Of a DNA stretch of 64,000 nucleotides, positions 1 to 8,914 are shown one piece after another. Each line of letters starts with the position of its first letter. The first letter of the stretch is position 1. The notes below the pieces were generated by a model. It was not told where the DNA came from. It did no database searches and saw nothing but the letters and a program-made list of their open reading frames with translations. Made by a program: the position numbers and the translations under genes. The DNA comes from Sphingobacterium sp. UT-1RO-CII-1 (GTDB lineage Bacteria > Bacteroidota > Bacteroidia > Sphingobacteriales > Sphingobacteriaceae): NCBI RefSeq assembly GCF_026711005.1, contig NZ_JAPPVJ010000002.1, positions 434,001 through 498,000 of the forward strand. Direction: 5' to 3'.

Positions 1-276
1 GAGGATAGCATCTAGCGCCTCTTCCACCGAAATTTCCTTCGCTGACAGAGAAACTTTTACAGTATTATATTTTTGAATATCCTCTCCGTAAGAAAAAATA
101 AAACCTGTCTTTTTATGCAGTGTAACAAATGCTTCTTTAATTGAAGTATCAATAAGTTCAACTGCTATTTTCTGCTTGAGATCCTGAGCGAAAATTTTGC
201 TACATAACACAAATAGCACAAAAGCTAACATCAGGAAAAGTCGTGAAAAGCGAAGTAGGTATACTACTTTTTGCAT
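1..276 (-). CDS. SusC-like TonB-dependent receptor with STN domain, N-terminal part only
   Basis: The gene runs off the left edge; 92 codons from the ATG at 276 are present and open throughout. Residues 1-31 are a signal peptide (basic start, long hydrophobic core, SKIFAQ before the cleavage region). Residues about 35-92 look like the secretin/TonB short N-terminal (STN) domain, with the pattern of an amphipathic helix (IKEAFVTLHKKTGFIFSY) followed by beta strands and VEEALDAIL. STN-bearing SusC receptors signal to a FecR anti-sigma factor, and a fecR gene lies just upstream on the same strand, so the pair fits a trans-envelope signalling unit. The plug and barrel lie outside the window and the substrate cannot be told. 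Confidence 0.8.
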   Translation of the reverse strand, partial: MQKVVYLLRFSRLFLMLAFVLFVLCSKIFAQDLKQKIAVELIDTSIKEAFVTLHKKTGFIFSYGEDIQKYNTVKVSLSAKEISVEEALDAIL

Positions 277-403
277 ATGTTTGTGATTAATATGGTTTGA
301 TTCAATGTATTTGTTTTAATTCCATATCTTTTAGATCATAATCTGATTTTGGTCTAAAAATCTATGTAAAGCCAAGCTAAGTATCAATTATATGGCTTTT
401 TTC

Positions 404-428
404 AACGTCCCCATGCTATTGGGGGCGT
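404..428. other. GC-rich hairpin between fecR and the STN receptor
   Basis: ACGTCCCC (405-412) can pair with GGGGGCGT (421-428) around an 8-nt loop, in otherwise very AT-rich DNA. The T-rich tract follows on the plus strand (ATTTTTA), whereas both neighbouring genes are on the minus strand. It may therefore be a processing or attenuation hairpin within the fecR-receptor transcript rather than an ordinary terminator. Inference only. Confidence 0.4.
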
Positions 429-464
429 ATTTTTATGTATGGTTTTTTATAGTAGTTTATTTCA

Positions 465-1442
465 TCAGCCTCCTATTTTATAAATATGATAATTGACACC
501 ATCTGATGTAGTATAAGTGAACTTTCCGATTTTACTGATTATACCGAAAACCTGATCAAGTGTCTCATTATCACCAAACATTGTACTTATCTTCTTTTTC
601 TTTAAATTGTCATCCGTAACAATAATCTTTACTCCAAATCGTCTTTCTAAAATGTTAAACACTTCATATAATTCATGATCATCAAATACTAAACTGCCTC
701 CCTGCCATTGTTCGAGCATATACACATCTATTTTGTTCAAAACAGATCGTTCATTCACGCCATCCCATATCAATTCTTCTCCTGGTGCCAGGGTTGAGAT
801 AGATACTTCTCTCCCCTTAAGTCGTCGCTCTATTCCAACTTTGCCGGTGGCTACAGAAATTTTAACATTATTTTTATCGAAAGCTTCTACTTTAAATGAT
901 GTTCCAAGAACCTTCGTGAGTATACCTTGTGATGACACAATGAATTCCTTCTCAACATTTCGTTTAACTTTAAAGAAAGCTTCACCGATTAAATCAACGG
1001 AACGTACTTTTCTATCAAACGTTACAGGATAGCGAACACTACCAGCTGCACCCAAATAAACCTCTGAGCTATCAGGCAAAATAAAACACAATGGCTTGCC
1101 ACTTTCATTAGTTTTTGTCACATAAATTAGATCTTCATTATTCTGGGAAGTATTTATTAAAAACAATACTAAACATATCATGACGAATGCAATAAATATA
1201 GCCGCATACGGTAGCAGATTTTTTCTCAAAATTCTATACCATGGTTGCTCTATGCTAAACTGTCTATTGAAAATTTTATTTACCTCAATATCCAGCTTCT
1301 TAAGTGCACGTTTATCTAACTTATCAAGTTCAATGGGCTCTTGTTCGTGATGCTTAAACCAAGCTTCAATCAATCTTTTTTCCGACTCCGAAGCTTCACC
1401 CATTTCATAGCGTCTAAAAAGTTCTTTTATCTTGTTGTTCAT
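465..1442 (-). CDS. FecR family anti-sigma factor (DUF4974 C-terminus)
   Basis: A 325-residue inner-membrane regulator of the FecR family, which holds an ECF sigma factor inactive until an outer-membrane receptor signals through its STN domain. Residues 1-70 are cytosolic and charged, 76-96 form a single transmembrane helix, about 105-205 carry the FecR domain (PDSSEVYLGAAGSVRYP, then GEAFFKVKRN, FIVSSQGILTKVLGTSFKV), and about 250-320 match the DUF4974 region that contacts the STN domain (LVFDDHELYEVFNILERRFGVKI). The STN-type receptor gene follows 188 bp downstream on the same strand. Oddly, no ECF sigma gene precedes it; the 853 bp upstream hold no credible gene. Phased TTAACA repeats lie 44-76 bp before its start codon. 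Confidence 0.92.
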   Translation of the reverse strand: MNNKIKELFRRYEMGEASESEKRLIEAWFKHHEQEPIELDKLDKRALKKLDIEVNKIFNRQFSIEQPWYRILRKNLLPYAAIFIAFVMICLVLFLINTSQNNEDLIYVTKTNESGKPLCFILPDSSEVYLGAAGSVRYPVTFDRKVRSVDLIGEAFFKVKRNVEKEFIVSSQGILTKVLGTSFKVEAFDKNNVKISVATGKVGIERRLKGREVSISTLAPGEELIWDGVNERSVLNKIDVYMLEQWQGGSLVFDDHELYEVFNILERRFGVKIIVTDDNLKKKKISTMFGDNETLDQVFGIISKIGKFTYTTSDGVNYHIYKIGG

Positions 1443-1485
1443 TTTGCTCTTTACCTATAACTCGCAGCAGGGAACAGAATGTCCT

Positions 1486-1518
1486 TTAAATAAATGTTAA
1501 ACTTTTGTTAAATAATTG
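1486..1518 (-). repeat. 11-bp phased TTAACA-type repeats upstream of fecR
   Basis: Read in the fecR direction, three consecutive 11-bp units begin TTAACAAAAGT, TTAACATTTAT and TTAAAGGACAT; the first two share a perfect TTAACA and the third is degenerate. The last unit ends about 44 bp before the fecR start codon. The same hexamer with the same period and same orientation relative to the gene occurs six times upstream of susC (1990-2055), so a common DNA-binding regulator is plausible. No protein is known to bind here from this sequence. Confidence 0.5.
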
Positions 1519-1887
1519 CTTTTTTATCTAAAATACCTTAATGACATGTTAGAATAAGAAGATTGAAAGAAATGATCAGAAAGTTTTAAAAGATATAGTC
1601 TAATGGAAAAAAGGGAAACTATTGGGCAATACGTAGCCAAAAATTGTGATAAACTAAATTATTAATATCAACAAGATATTTCCCTTAGAGCTTCTCAATA
1701 TATGCATCAGTATTTTACTGATAAGAAATCACAATAAGATCATCTCTGTTATTAATAGGCTTCAGAATAGCGTTTTTTAGCAAAAAAACTTACACACGTT
1801 CTATCAACTATAGATTCATTCATATAAGCTTACGAAAAATAAAAACCTAACTATTTACTGCCTTAGTTCACCATCCCATACTTAGAG

Positions 1888-1929
1888 ATATATCACGTAT
1901 AAGACATACAAATATATTACGTATAACAC
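1888..1929 (+). repeat. Pair of 18-bp direct repeats upstream of susC
   Basis: The 18-mers at 1888-1905 and 1912-1929 share the pattern ATATATyACGTATAAsAC with two mismatches and a start-to-start distance of 24 bp. Each contains the quasi-palindromic core TTACGTATAA/TCACGTATAA. Two similar sites a little over two helical turns apart, upstream of a promoter, look like an operator pair. The regulator is unknown. Confidence 0.45.
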
Positions 1930-1989
1930 TAAACCCATTCTCAAAAAAAGAATAATTATTTCTCTTTAAAAAAAGCAATCGGTTGCCTG

Positions 1990-2055
1990 TTAACAAGTCA
2001 TTAACAATCTATTAACTACTTATTAACAAAGTGTTATCATTTCATTAACAACTCT
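1990..2055 (+). repeat. Six helically phased 11-bp direct repeats upstream of susC
   Basis: Six consecutive 11-bp units start at 1990, 2001, 2012, 2023, 2034 and 2045. Five begin TTAACA or TTAACT and the fifth is TTATCA; the remaining five bases vary. A constant 11-bp period puts every unit on nearly the same DNA face, the signature of cooperative binding by a protein array. The last unit occupies the place expected for the -33 box of the promoter at 2072-2079, so activator-dependent transcription of susC/susD is the natural reading (inference). Confidence 0.65.
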
Positions 2056-2071
2056 TACACACAAGATCTTA

Positions 2072-2079
2072 TAAGTTTG
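2072..2079 (+). promoter_or_regulatory. Candidate -7 box of the susC promoter
   Basis: TAAGTTTG matches the Bacteroidota -7 consensus TAnnTTTG exactly. No TTTG -33 box is found 19-21 bp upstream; the last TTAACA repeat sits there instead. Transcription would start near 2086, giving a leader of about 210 nt before the ATG at 2296. Confidence 0.5.
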
Positions 2080-2295
2080 AAAATAATTACGACCTCTTAT
2101 TAAAAGACTGGGAATAGTATTCTACTATCAAATTCAAAATAATTCAATAAGAAAAGAGGGTAAGAAAATATTTGAACGGACCAAGTTTCACTAACCGTAA
2201 ACAATTATTTATGAACATTTTAAAACCACCTAAATGAAGAAAAGAAAAAACAATCTAACTAAACTGAATTTAAAAAAAATGTAAAATCACTAATT

Positions 2296-5200
2296 ATGAA
2301 AAGAAATTTATTCTTATTAATCGTTTGTATACTTCCGACGCTTTCTTTTGCAGGTAGTACAAATAAGAAAGATCTATATGCTTCTGTTGTAGATAGTGAA
2401 AAACAACAACCTATCTTTATTAAGGGACAAGTCATTAATAGCAGCACAAACACTCCGATGGAAGGAGTAAGCATCGTAGTAAAAGGAGCTAATAAGTCAG
2501 CACGCACCGACGAAAACGGACAATATACAATAGAAGTTCCCTATGCAACGGCAACATTAACATTCTCGTATGTTGGCTTCCAGCCACAACAACATGACCT
2601 TACTGGAGAGCATGAAGTAAATATTCAACTCGTCGAGGATATTCAAGCATTGAATGATATCGTTGTTGTTGGTTATACAATGCAAAAGAAACAAAATGTG
2701 GTGGGTTCGGTATCCACCATCACAACAAAAGACTTAGTACAAAGCCCTTCTGCAAACATTAACAATATGCTAGCGGGACGTTTACCAGGCTTAGTTGCCA
2801 ATCAATATGCAGGAGGCGAACCCGGTGTCGATAGATCAGAGTTATTTATCAGAGGAAAATCAACGTACGGAGATCAATCGCCTATTGTTATTGTGGACGG
2901 TATAGAACGCGATATGTCATACTTAGCGCCTGATGAAATCGAAACAATATCCATTCTAAAAGACGCTTCCTCTACAGCACCTTATGGTATAAGAGGAGCT
3001 AACGGTGTAATCGTAGTAACAACAAAAAGAGGTCAGGCAGCAGACAAAGCAACAGTAGATTTTAAAACAAATTTTGGTTTTAATAGCCCAACAGAACTTC
3101 CTAAACTATTAGGGTCAGCGGACTACGCAATGTTATATAATGAAGCTCTCATCAACGATGCCAGAAGAGATGGTGGAGATATCGCTAACCTAAAATTATT
3201 CTCTGAAGAATCAATTAGTAATTTTCGTAAAGCCAAGGGAGATAATTCTGATGGCTTGGGTTATGACTGGGATTATTTCGATTATATCTTCCGTACTGCT
3301 CCACAGCAAGAATATAATTTATCCGTAAGAGGAGGTAATGAGATCGCTAAATATTTTGTGATGGGTGGCTATCTAGGTCAAGCCAATAACTATGATCATG
3401 TTGATTTAGACAGATATGGTGTAGCAGCTAAATTCAAACGATATAACTTCAGGTCTAACATTGATGTTAATATTACAAAAAACTTATGGATAAAACTCAA
3501 CTTAGGAGCCAGGATCACAGATAGAACATCTCCGGGAACAAGCGCAAATAGATTAATGACCCTGGGCATGACACAACCTCCCTATTTGCCAATCATTGTG
3601 TCCCCAAACGACAATCCCAGCACATTAGCACACATGGAGAACAACCCACAAGGTATGCTTTTTGGAAATCAGATTTACCGTTTTAATGTTCTAGGAGAAC
3701 TTTCAAGATCGGGTTACCACACAGAGAAAAAAACATATTTAGAAGGTAGTTTTGCGGCAGGTTGGGATTTAGACTTCATTACCAAAGGTCTATCAGTAGA
3801 TGCTGTTTTCTCGTATGATGCCAATGAACAGCAATTTTTAAGGCGTGAAGTGGATACATATAGCGAAGGCTACCGTACATATCCAGGTTATGCAACTTTT
3901 GTCCCTTCAGAAGGTATCGATATATACATGAATCCACGTACGTATGAAGGTACATATAACACAGGAAACAAATATGATATGGATAAAACTTTAGGCAATG
4001 GCTTTTCGCAAGGTAACCCTTTTAATAGAACATTCTTACAAGCCAAAATCAATTATCAGCGTTCCTTCTTAGAGCAACACAATGTGGCAGGTATGCTTCT
4101 TTTTAACAGGTCGAACCAATCTGTTTACGATGGTGGGAAAGCGCAAGTTGATATACGTTACCAAGGTATGACAGGGCAGTTTACCTATAACTATAATGAA
4201 AAATACCTCACAGAATTTAATTTTGGATATAACGGTTCGGAAAATTTTAAACGTGGAAAACGCTATGGTTTCTTTCCTGCAGGAGCATTAGGCTGGGTGG
4301 TAAGTAAAGAAAGTTTCATGGACAATACCAAAGAATGGCTAAGCTTCTTAAAAGTGCGTGCTTCGATGGGGTTGGTCGGGAATGATAAAACATCCAACGA
4401 GCGCTTCTTGTACCTCGCTTATTATGGAGACGGTAGTGGTTATGATTTTGGAGAGCAAAATTTCAATAATAATCGTGGTGGCTTAAGAGAGGGTAGACTA
4501 AGTAATGAAGATATTCGTTGGGAAACTTCTAGAAAAACAAATATAGGCCTCGACATGGGCTTTATGAAAAATAAATTAAACCTCTCTGTCGATTTATTCG
4601 AAGATTACAGATACGATATCATTACGGTACTTGATGCTAATAAAGATATCAGTTTCCCATGGATTGTAGGTAAGAACTCCCCTCCTATCAACATTGGTAA
4701 AGTCAGAAACAGAGGGATTGATGTCGAAGTAAGTTATTCCGATATGATTGGAGAAAATGTTCGTTTCTTTGTCAAACCAAATATAGCTTTTGCAAGAAAC
4801 AAGCTGGTTTACAGACAAGAAATACCCAAAGAACATGAGTTCAGGCAAGAAACAGGAAAAAGACTTTATGAACATTTTCTTTACCAATTTGATCATTTTG
4901 TAAAAGATCAGGCGGAAGCAGACCATCTTAATGAAATACAATATCAACCTTGGGGGAAATTAATGCCTGGAGATGCTGTATATAAAGATTTAGATGGAGA
5001 TGGCAAAATTACGGACCTAGGGGATCGTAAAGCAACAGGAAATCCGAGAAGCCCAGAAATTCAATTTGGATTACCTGTGACTTTCCAGTACAAAAACTTT
5101 GATTTTAGCGTATTATTCCAAGGCGCATTAAAAACTTCAATGAAGTTAACAGATGGTGCTGTATGGGACTTTCCTACTTTCGACCAAGATAAACTCGGGG

Positions 5201-5550
5201 CTGTACGACCTGTACACCTAAATCGTTGGACGCCAGAAACCGCTGAAACTGCTACATATCCTGCTTTACATATCGGCAACCATGAAAACAACAAAAACTC
5301 TAATAGCAGTTTATTCCTCTATGACGCTAAATATTTAAGACTAAAAAATATTGAGATAGGTTACAGCTTACCAAAAAACCTAATCAGAAAGATTGGCTTA
5401 AACCAAGTCCGCGCATACGCACAGGGAATGAATTTATTTACATGGTCAGGTTTAAAAGACATGAGTATAGATCCGGAAACAGGAAGCTCAAGTGGATATT
5501 GGTATCCAATACTAAAGACTGTAAACTTTGGAGTAAATGTTAATTTTTAG
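2296..5550 (+). CDS. SusC/RagA family TonB-dependent outer-membrane receptor
   Basis: A 1084-residue outer-membrane transporter that, with its SusD partner, captures and imports large nutrients such as glycans or peptides using TonB energy. Signal peptide at residues 1-20 (hydrophobic core then LSFAG). Residues about 42-115 form a carboxypeptidase-regulatory-like beta-sandwich (IKGQVINSSTNTPMEGVSI ... VGFQPQQHD). The plug domain follows, with the family pattern IVVVGYTMQKKQNVVGSVS and PIVIVDGIERDMSYLAPDEIE ... GIRGANGVIVVTTKRG. The remainder is the beta-barrel, ending in the aromatic residue F. It has no STN domain, unlike the receptor at 1-276. The susD gene starts 21 bp after its stop, so the two are one transcript. 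The substrate is unknown because no hydrolase gene is adjacent. Confidence 0.96.
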   Translation: MKRNLFLLIVCILPTLSFAGSTNKKDLYASVVDSEKQQPIFIKGQVINSSTNTPMEGVSIVVKGANKSARTDENGQYTIEVPYATATLTFSYVGFQPQQHDLTGEHEVNIQLVEDIQALNDIVVVGYTMQKKQNVVGSVSTITTKDLVQSPSANINNMLAGRLPGLVANQYAGGEPGVDRSELFIRGKSTYGDQSPIVIVDGIERDMSYLAPDEIETISILKDASSTAPYGIRGANGVIVVTTKRGQAADKATVDFKTNFGFNSPTELPKLLGSADYAMLYNEALINDARRDGGDIANLKLFSEESISNFRKAKGDNSDGLGYDWDYFDYIFRTAPQQEYNLSVRGGNEIAKYFVMGGYLGQANNYDHVDLDRYGVAAKFKRYNFRSNIDVNITKNLWIKLNLGARITDRTSPGTSANRLMTLGMTQPPYLPIIVSPNDNPSTLAHMENNPQGMLFGNQIYRFNVLGELSRSGYHTEKKTYLEGSFAAGWDLDFITKGLSVDAVFSYDANEQQFLRREVDTYSEGYRTYPGYATFVPSEGIDIYMNPRTYEGTYNTGNKYDMDKTLGNGFSQGNPFNRTFLQAKINYQRSFLEQHNVAGMLLFNRSNQSVYDGGKAQVDIRYQGMTGQFTYNYNEKYLTEFNFGYNGSENFKRGKRYGFFPAGALGWVVSKESFMDNTKEWLSFLKVRASMGLVGNDKTSNERFLYLAYYGDGSGYDFGEQNFNNNRGGLREGRLSNEDIRWETSRKTNIGLDMGFMKNKLNLSVDLFEDYRYDIITVLDANKDISFPWIVGKNSPPINIGKVRNRGIDVEVSYSDMIGENVRFFVKPNIAFARNKLVYRQEIPKEHEFRQETGKRLYEHFLYQFDHFVKDQAEADHLNEIQYQPWGKLMPGDAVYKDLDGDGKITDLGDRKATGNPRSPEIQFGLPVTFQYKNFDFSVLFQGALKTSMKLTDGAVWDFPTFDQDKLGAVRPVHLNRWTPETAETATYPALHIGNHENNKNSNSSLFLYDAKYLRLKNIEIGYSLPKNLIRKIGLNQVRAYAQGMNLFTWSGLKDMSIDPETGSSSGYWYPILKTVNFGVNVNF

Positions 5551-5571
5551 GGACTATTAAGTACAAAAATC

Positions 5572-7500
5572 ATGAGAAAATTATTATTCATAATACAATT
5601 TATATTTCTCGGCTTGACCTTAGGTTCTTGTGAGAAATTTTTAGACAAATTACCAGACGATCAGCTTCGGGAAGATGAAGTTTTTACACGCTTCAACAAA
5701 GTAAATGAGTTGGTGACGGACGTGTATAGTAGAGCAAAAAACTCCAATCAACCAATATCATGGTTTTATCATTTCTCTAGCGCAGCCATTACAGATGAAG
5801 CTGAAGGATCAACAGTAGAAGGAAATATTACAAACCGATACAATACTGGCGACTGGAATATAAATTCTTTACCGGGTGATAACGGTCAATTCTGGAATAC
5901 CCTTTACGACGGAATAAGACGGACAAATATTATCTTAGAAGGTATCCAAAACTACAACACACCAGATGATATTTTAGAACCTGGATCCTTGAATTATCGA
6001 ATAGGTGAAATACAATTTATGCGTGCTTATTTTCATTACCTGTTGATTCGTATTTATGGAGAAGTACCTTACATTGATCGGGTAATTAAGGCAACAGATA
6101 ATATGGATTTCGAAAAAGAATCATTCCATGCTGTGGTAGAAAAAATAGTTAAAGATGCGGAGGAAGCCTATCAGAAATTACCGGATCGCTGGCAAGGGCA
6201 AAACTTTGCACGTGTTGACAAAGGATCCGCTTTGGGGTTAATTGCTACAGTAAGATGGATGGCTGCAACCCCATTATGGAATGGAGCCGCCGCAAAAAAC
6301 TACGATGGAAACCGCCAATTCGAATCTGAATATAGTGCAGCAAAACCAGAAAGATGGGAAAAAGCTAGAGATGCAGCGAAAGCAGTCTTAGATATGAAAT
6401 TGACTACTGGTGCCAAACGTTACAACTTGTATCAAAAATATAGTAATTCGGACTATAATGATAGTGGTGGCCAAAACACCAGTAATTCTACTGTAAACAC
6501 CCGCTTATGGCAAATGTACTATGAAATGGAGGCCTTTAAAGAGGAATACGTTCTATTCTTTACTAAATACAAATGGGATGGTTGGTTTGGCGATGTTTAT
6601 CCTCCCAGCCGGGGAGGTGGAGCGCGTCAACAGCCTGTTCAAGAACAAGTAGACGAGTACGAATATATTGGTCCGGATGGTTTTGGATATCCTATTTATG
6701 ATAAACGCGCAGCAAAAGATGGTTATGATGACGGGAACCCATATTTATCAGTGAAAAGAGATCCGCGTTTTTATAGAGATATTATATTTCATGGGGCAGC
6801 ATTCAGGGATGGTAGTAACAAACCTTCTACGTTGAACATTGCATCAGGAAGTGATGCAATAGGTGCATCAAATGCTACAAGAACTGGCTACTATCTCCGT
6901 AAATTTCTACATGAAGATTGGAATAGAAACTCGAGTGTAACAATTAATGCTCCACCTGTGTGGCGATTACCAGACTTTATTTATATATACGCTGAAGCAG
7001 TCAATGAATTGGCTGGTCCCAATAAGGAAATATACGACTTAGTGAACCAGGTGAGAAGTCGTTCGTTTATGGCACCAATGCCACCCGAAACAATGGGAAA
7101 TCAAAAGCTTATGCGAGATTATATTTATCGCGAACGCCGAGTAGAGTTTTTCTATGAAAATAGAAGAGCATTTGACTTCCGTTTATATTTAGAACCTACT
7201 TCCAACGAAGAGTCTGCCAAAGAAAAACTCTTTAATACAGCAGGAGCTAATGGAAATGAACGCTCTATTAATTATTGGAAAGCAGGACATGGCCCATACC
7301 CAAAAAATCAGCGTATGATTAACGGCATGAGACCAATTGAAGACCCAAATGGAAAGATTTTGATTGGTGATAAAAAATATAGAATGGAAAGATTTCTAGT
7401 TGAAACACGTGTATTTAACACTCCACAACATTATTTATTTCCCATAATGGATGCCGAAATAAAGAAAACACCGTCATTAACACAGAACCCAGGCTGGTAA
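5572..7500 (+). CDS. SusD/RagB family nutrient-binding outer-membrane lipoprotein
   Basis: A 642-residue surface lipoprotein that caps the SusC channel and binds the substrate. The N-terminus carries a lipoprotein signal with lipobox LGSC, so Cys20 is the expected lipidated residue, followed by EKFLDKLPDDQL, a typical SusD opening. TPR-like helical segments occur through the N-terminal half (IGEIQFMRAYFHYLLIRIYGEVPYIDR), and the conserved C-terminal region includes RDYIYRERRVEFFYENRRAFDFR, the RagB/SusD signature. It follows susC by 21 bp. A strong hairpin at 7540-7573 ends the transcript. At 642 residues it is somewhat longer than average for the family. Confidence 0.96.
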   Translation: MRKLLFIIQFIFLGLTLGSCEKFLDKLPDDQLREDEVFTRFNKVNELVTDVYSRAKNSNQPISWFYHFSSAAITDEAEGSTVEGNITNRYNTGDWNINSLPGDNGQFWNTLYDGIRRTNIILEGIQNYNTPDDILEPGSLNYRIGEIQFMRAYFHYLLIRIYGEVPYIDRVIKATDNMDFEKESFHAVVEKIVKDAEEAYQKLPDRWQGQNFARVDKGSALGLIATVRWMAATPLWNGAAAKNYDGNRQFESEYSAAKPERWEKARDAAKAVLDMKLTTGAKRYNLYQKYSNSDYNDSGGQNTSNSTVNTRLWQMYYEMEAFKEEYVLFFTKYKWDGWFGDVYPPSRGGGARQQPVQEQVDEYEYIGPDGFGYPIYDKRAAKDGYDDGNPYLSVKRDPRFYRDIIFHGAAFRDGSNKPSTLNIASGSDAIGASNATRTGYYLRKFLHEDWNRNSSVTINAPPVWRLPDFIYIYAEAVNELAGPNKEIYDLVNQVRSRSFMAPMPPETMGNQKLMRDYIYRERRVEFFYENRRAFDFRLYLEPTSNEESAKEKLFNTAGANGNERSINYWKAGHGPYPKNQRMINGMRPIEDPNGKILIGDKKYRMERFLVETRVFNTPQHYLFPIMDAEIKKTPSLTQNPGW

Positions 7501-7539
7501 AAGTATTATAAAGAATTTCCCAGTAATTAGTTAAGTTAG

Positions 7540-7573
7540 ATAGCCGTCTCACAATTTTTGTGAAGACGGCTAT
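7540..7573. terminator. Bidirectional terminator between susD and the TlpA-like gene
   Basis: ATAGCCGTCT (7540-7549) pairs with AGACGGCTAT (7564-7573), extended by CACAA/TTGTG around a short T loop. It separates two convergent genes and includes the stop codon of the minus-strand gene, which is common for shared terminators. Confidence 0.75.
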
Positions 7574-8730
7574 TCTTCTTTAAGAATGGCATTTATTTTT
7601 GTTACATCAAGTCTTCCTCCAGTTTTATAGTAAAGAATTTTTCCGTTACGATCTAACAGAACTACTCTTGGTATACTGGTAATGCCTAATCTTTCACTTA
7701 ACACCCCTCCTCTATCAAAACTATGATCCCAATGCATATTGTGTTCTTTCACACCCTGGATAAAACTTGTTGAGTCACGGTCAATAGAAATACCGACTAT
7801 TTTAAGTTTATCAGTGGAGATCATATCCCTTAATCTTTTGATATCGGGAATCTGCTGGATGCATGGAGCGCACCAAGTCGCCCAAAAATCCAATAATACA
7901 AAATCTTCTTTTTGATCTTTATGAAAAATTGGAGTTCCATAAATATCCAAAAAATCTAAATTTGGAATCACTTCATTCTCCTTCAGCACCACAGGGGAAA
8001 TTTTTTGTTTAAAAAAAGCAACTATCTTACGTCCTTCTTCTGTAGACCTAAACTGTTCGGGAAAAGTATTATTGTAATATCTTAATAACGCTATATAATG
8101 CTCAGTGTCAACTTCTATAAAATCTGATAATCCGAGAATTTGATCTTTAAAATAATAAAATGAGAAAAAATCTTCCGCATATGGAACAAGAAAATCCATT
8201 GACTTGGTATTCATAATTTTAACCAAATCATTAAGCACATATTTAATAGAGTCATTAGTTCTAAACTCATGACCATGTTTTATCATAATAGCATTCAAAC
8301 TTGCACGTTCCGAAGCGTGATTTTCGAGCAATTGTCCATATATAGTATTTAGAGTAGTATCGTAGACATCGATAAGATCTTGATCGTTATCCACATATAA
8401 AGCATTATCGGTTTCACCTTGGTTCAGAAAAAAATCAAATACTATTTTATCACTATCCATTAAAAATCGTTTATGATTTTTCCCCTCATAAGAGACCGAT
8501 AACGCAGGATGAGTGGTATAAATAGGTTTACAAAAGGTAAGGGACAAATCCACTTGTTTTAAATCTATGTGCTCTAGCACGATACCGTCATCGAAGTGGA
8601 TAACCAATTTATCTTTGTCGATATCATGAAAATTCATTTGAACTTTAACTGAGTCTTGCCCATATAGAAAATTATTAACCAAAAGAAAGATGATTAAGAA
8701 AGCTGTATACTGTGGTCGTGCAAAAAGCAT
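7570..8730 (-). CDS. TlpA-like thiol-disulfide oxidoreductase, secreted
   Basis: A 386-residue exported protein with a thioredoxin fold at the C-terminus. Residues 1-25 are a signal peptide ending in FLYGQ. Residues about 26-245 are a helical and beta domain of the kind often found before the thioredoxin fold in Bacteroidota (no function assigned). Residues about 250-386 are the AhpC/TSA-Redoxin type domain, with active site WCAPC (cysteines 287 and 290) and the cis-proline motif SIPRVVLLDRNGK. It probably reduces disulfides in periplasmic proteins. It stands alone, convergent with susD, and shares its terminator. Confidence 0.9.
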   Translation of the reverse strand: MLFARPQYTAFLIIFLLVNNFLYGQDSVKVQMNFHDIDKDKLVIHFDDGIVLEHIDLKQVDLSLTFCKPIYTTHPALSVSYEGKNHKRFLMDSDKIVFDFFLNQGETDNALYVDNDQDLIDVYDTTLNTIYGQLLENHASERASLNAIMIKHGHEFRTNDSIKYVLNDLVKIMNTKSMDFLVPYAEDFFSFYYFKDQILGLSDFIEVDTEHYIALLRYYNNTFPEQFRSTEEGRKIVAFFKQKISPVVLKENEVIPNLDFLDIYGTPIFHKDQKEDFVLLDFWATWCAPCIQQIPDIKRLRDMISTDKLKIVGISIDRDSTSFIQGVKEHNMHWDHSFDRGGVLSERLGITSIPRVVLLDRNGKILYYKTGGRLDVTKINAILKEE

Positions 8731-8914
8731 AAGTTATTTTATATAAATGAGATCAATCTATTAACGTCTTAATAAAACTAGGTTAAATCTTTATTATATT
8801 ATTTTCAATAACATATTTTAACACCCCATATCAGCTTTAACAAGCTCCATTCTTTACAGTTTTTAATAGCAAGAGGACCACAATAAATACCGAATCGACA
8901 ATTTTAACAAACAA

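Larger units (their letters stand above)
1443..2295. other. Non-coding divergent regulatory region between fecR and susC
   Basis: No credible gene is present in these 853 bp: all frames are short and AT-rich. What it holds is regulatory: TTAACA repeats facing fecR (1486-1518), a pair of 18-bp direct repeats (1888-1905 and 1912-1929), six phased 11-bp repeats (1990-2055), a -7 promoter box (2072-2079) and a leader of about 210 nt before susC containing a small hairpin with arms ATAGTA and TACTAT around position 2120. Confidence 0.6.

Noticed and set aside
1443-2295. A degraded ECF sigma gene upstream of fecR
   Set aside because: No stretch in any frame resembled sigma region 2 or 4; the DNA is AT-rich, stop-filled and accounted for by repeats and leader.
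4594-4947. 117-codon antisense ORF within susC
   Set aside because: Antisense to the conserved barrel-coding sequence, with low-complexity composition and no start context.
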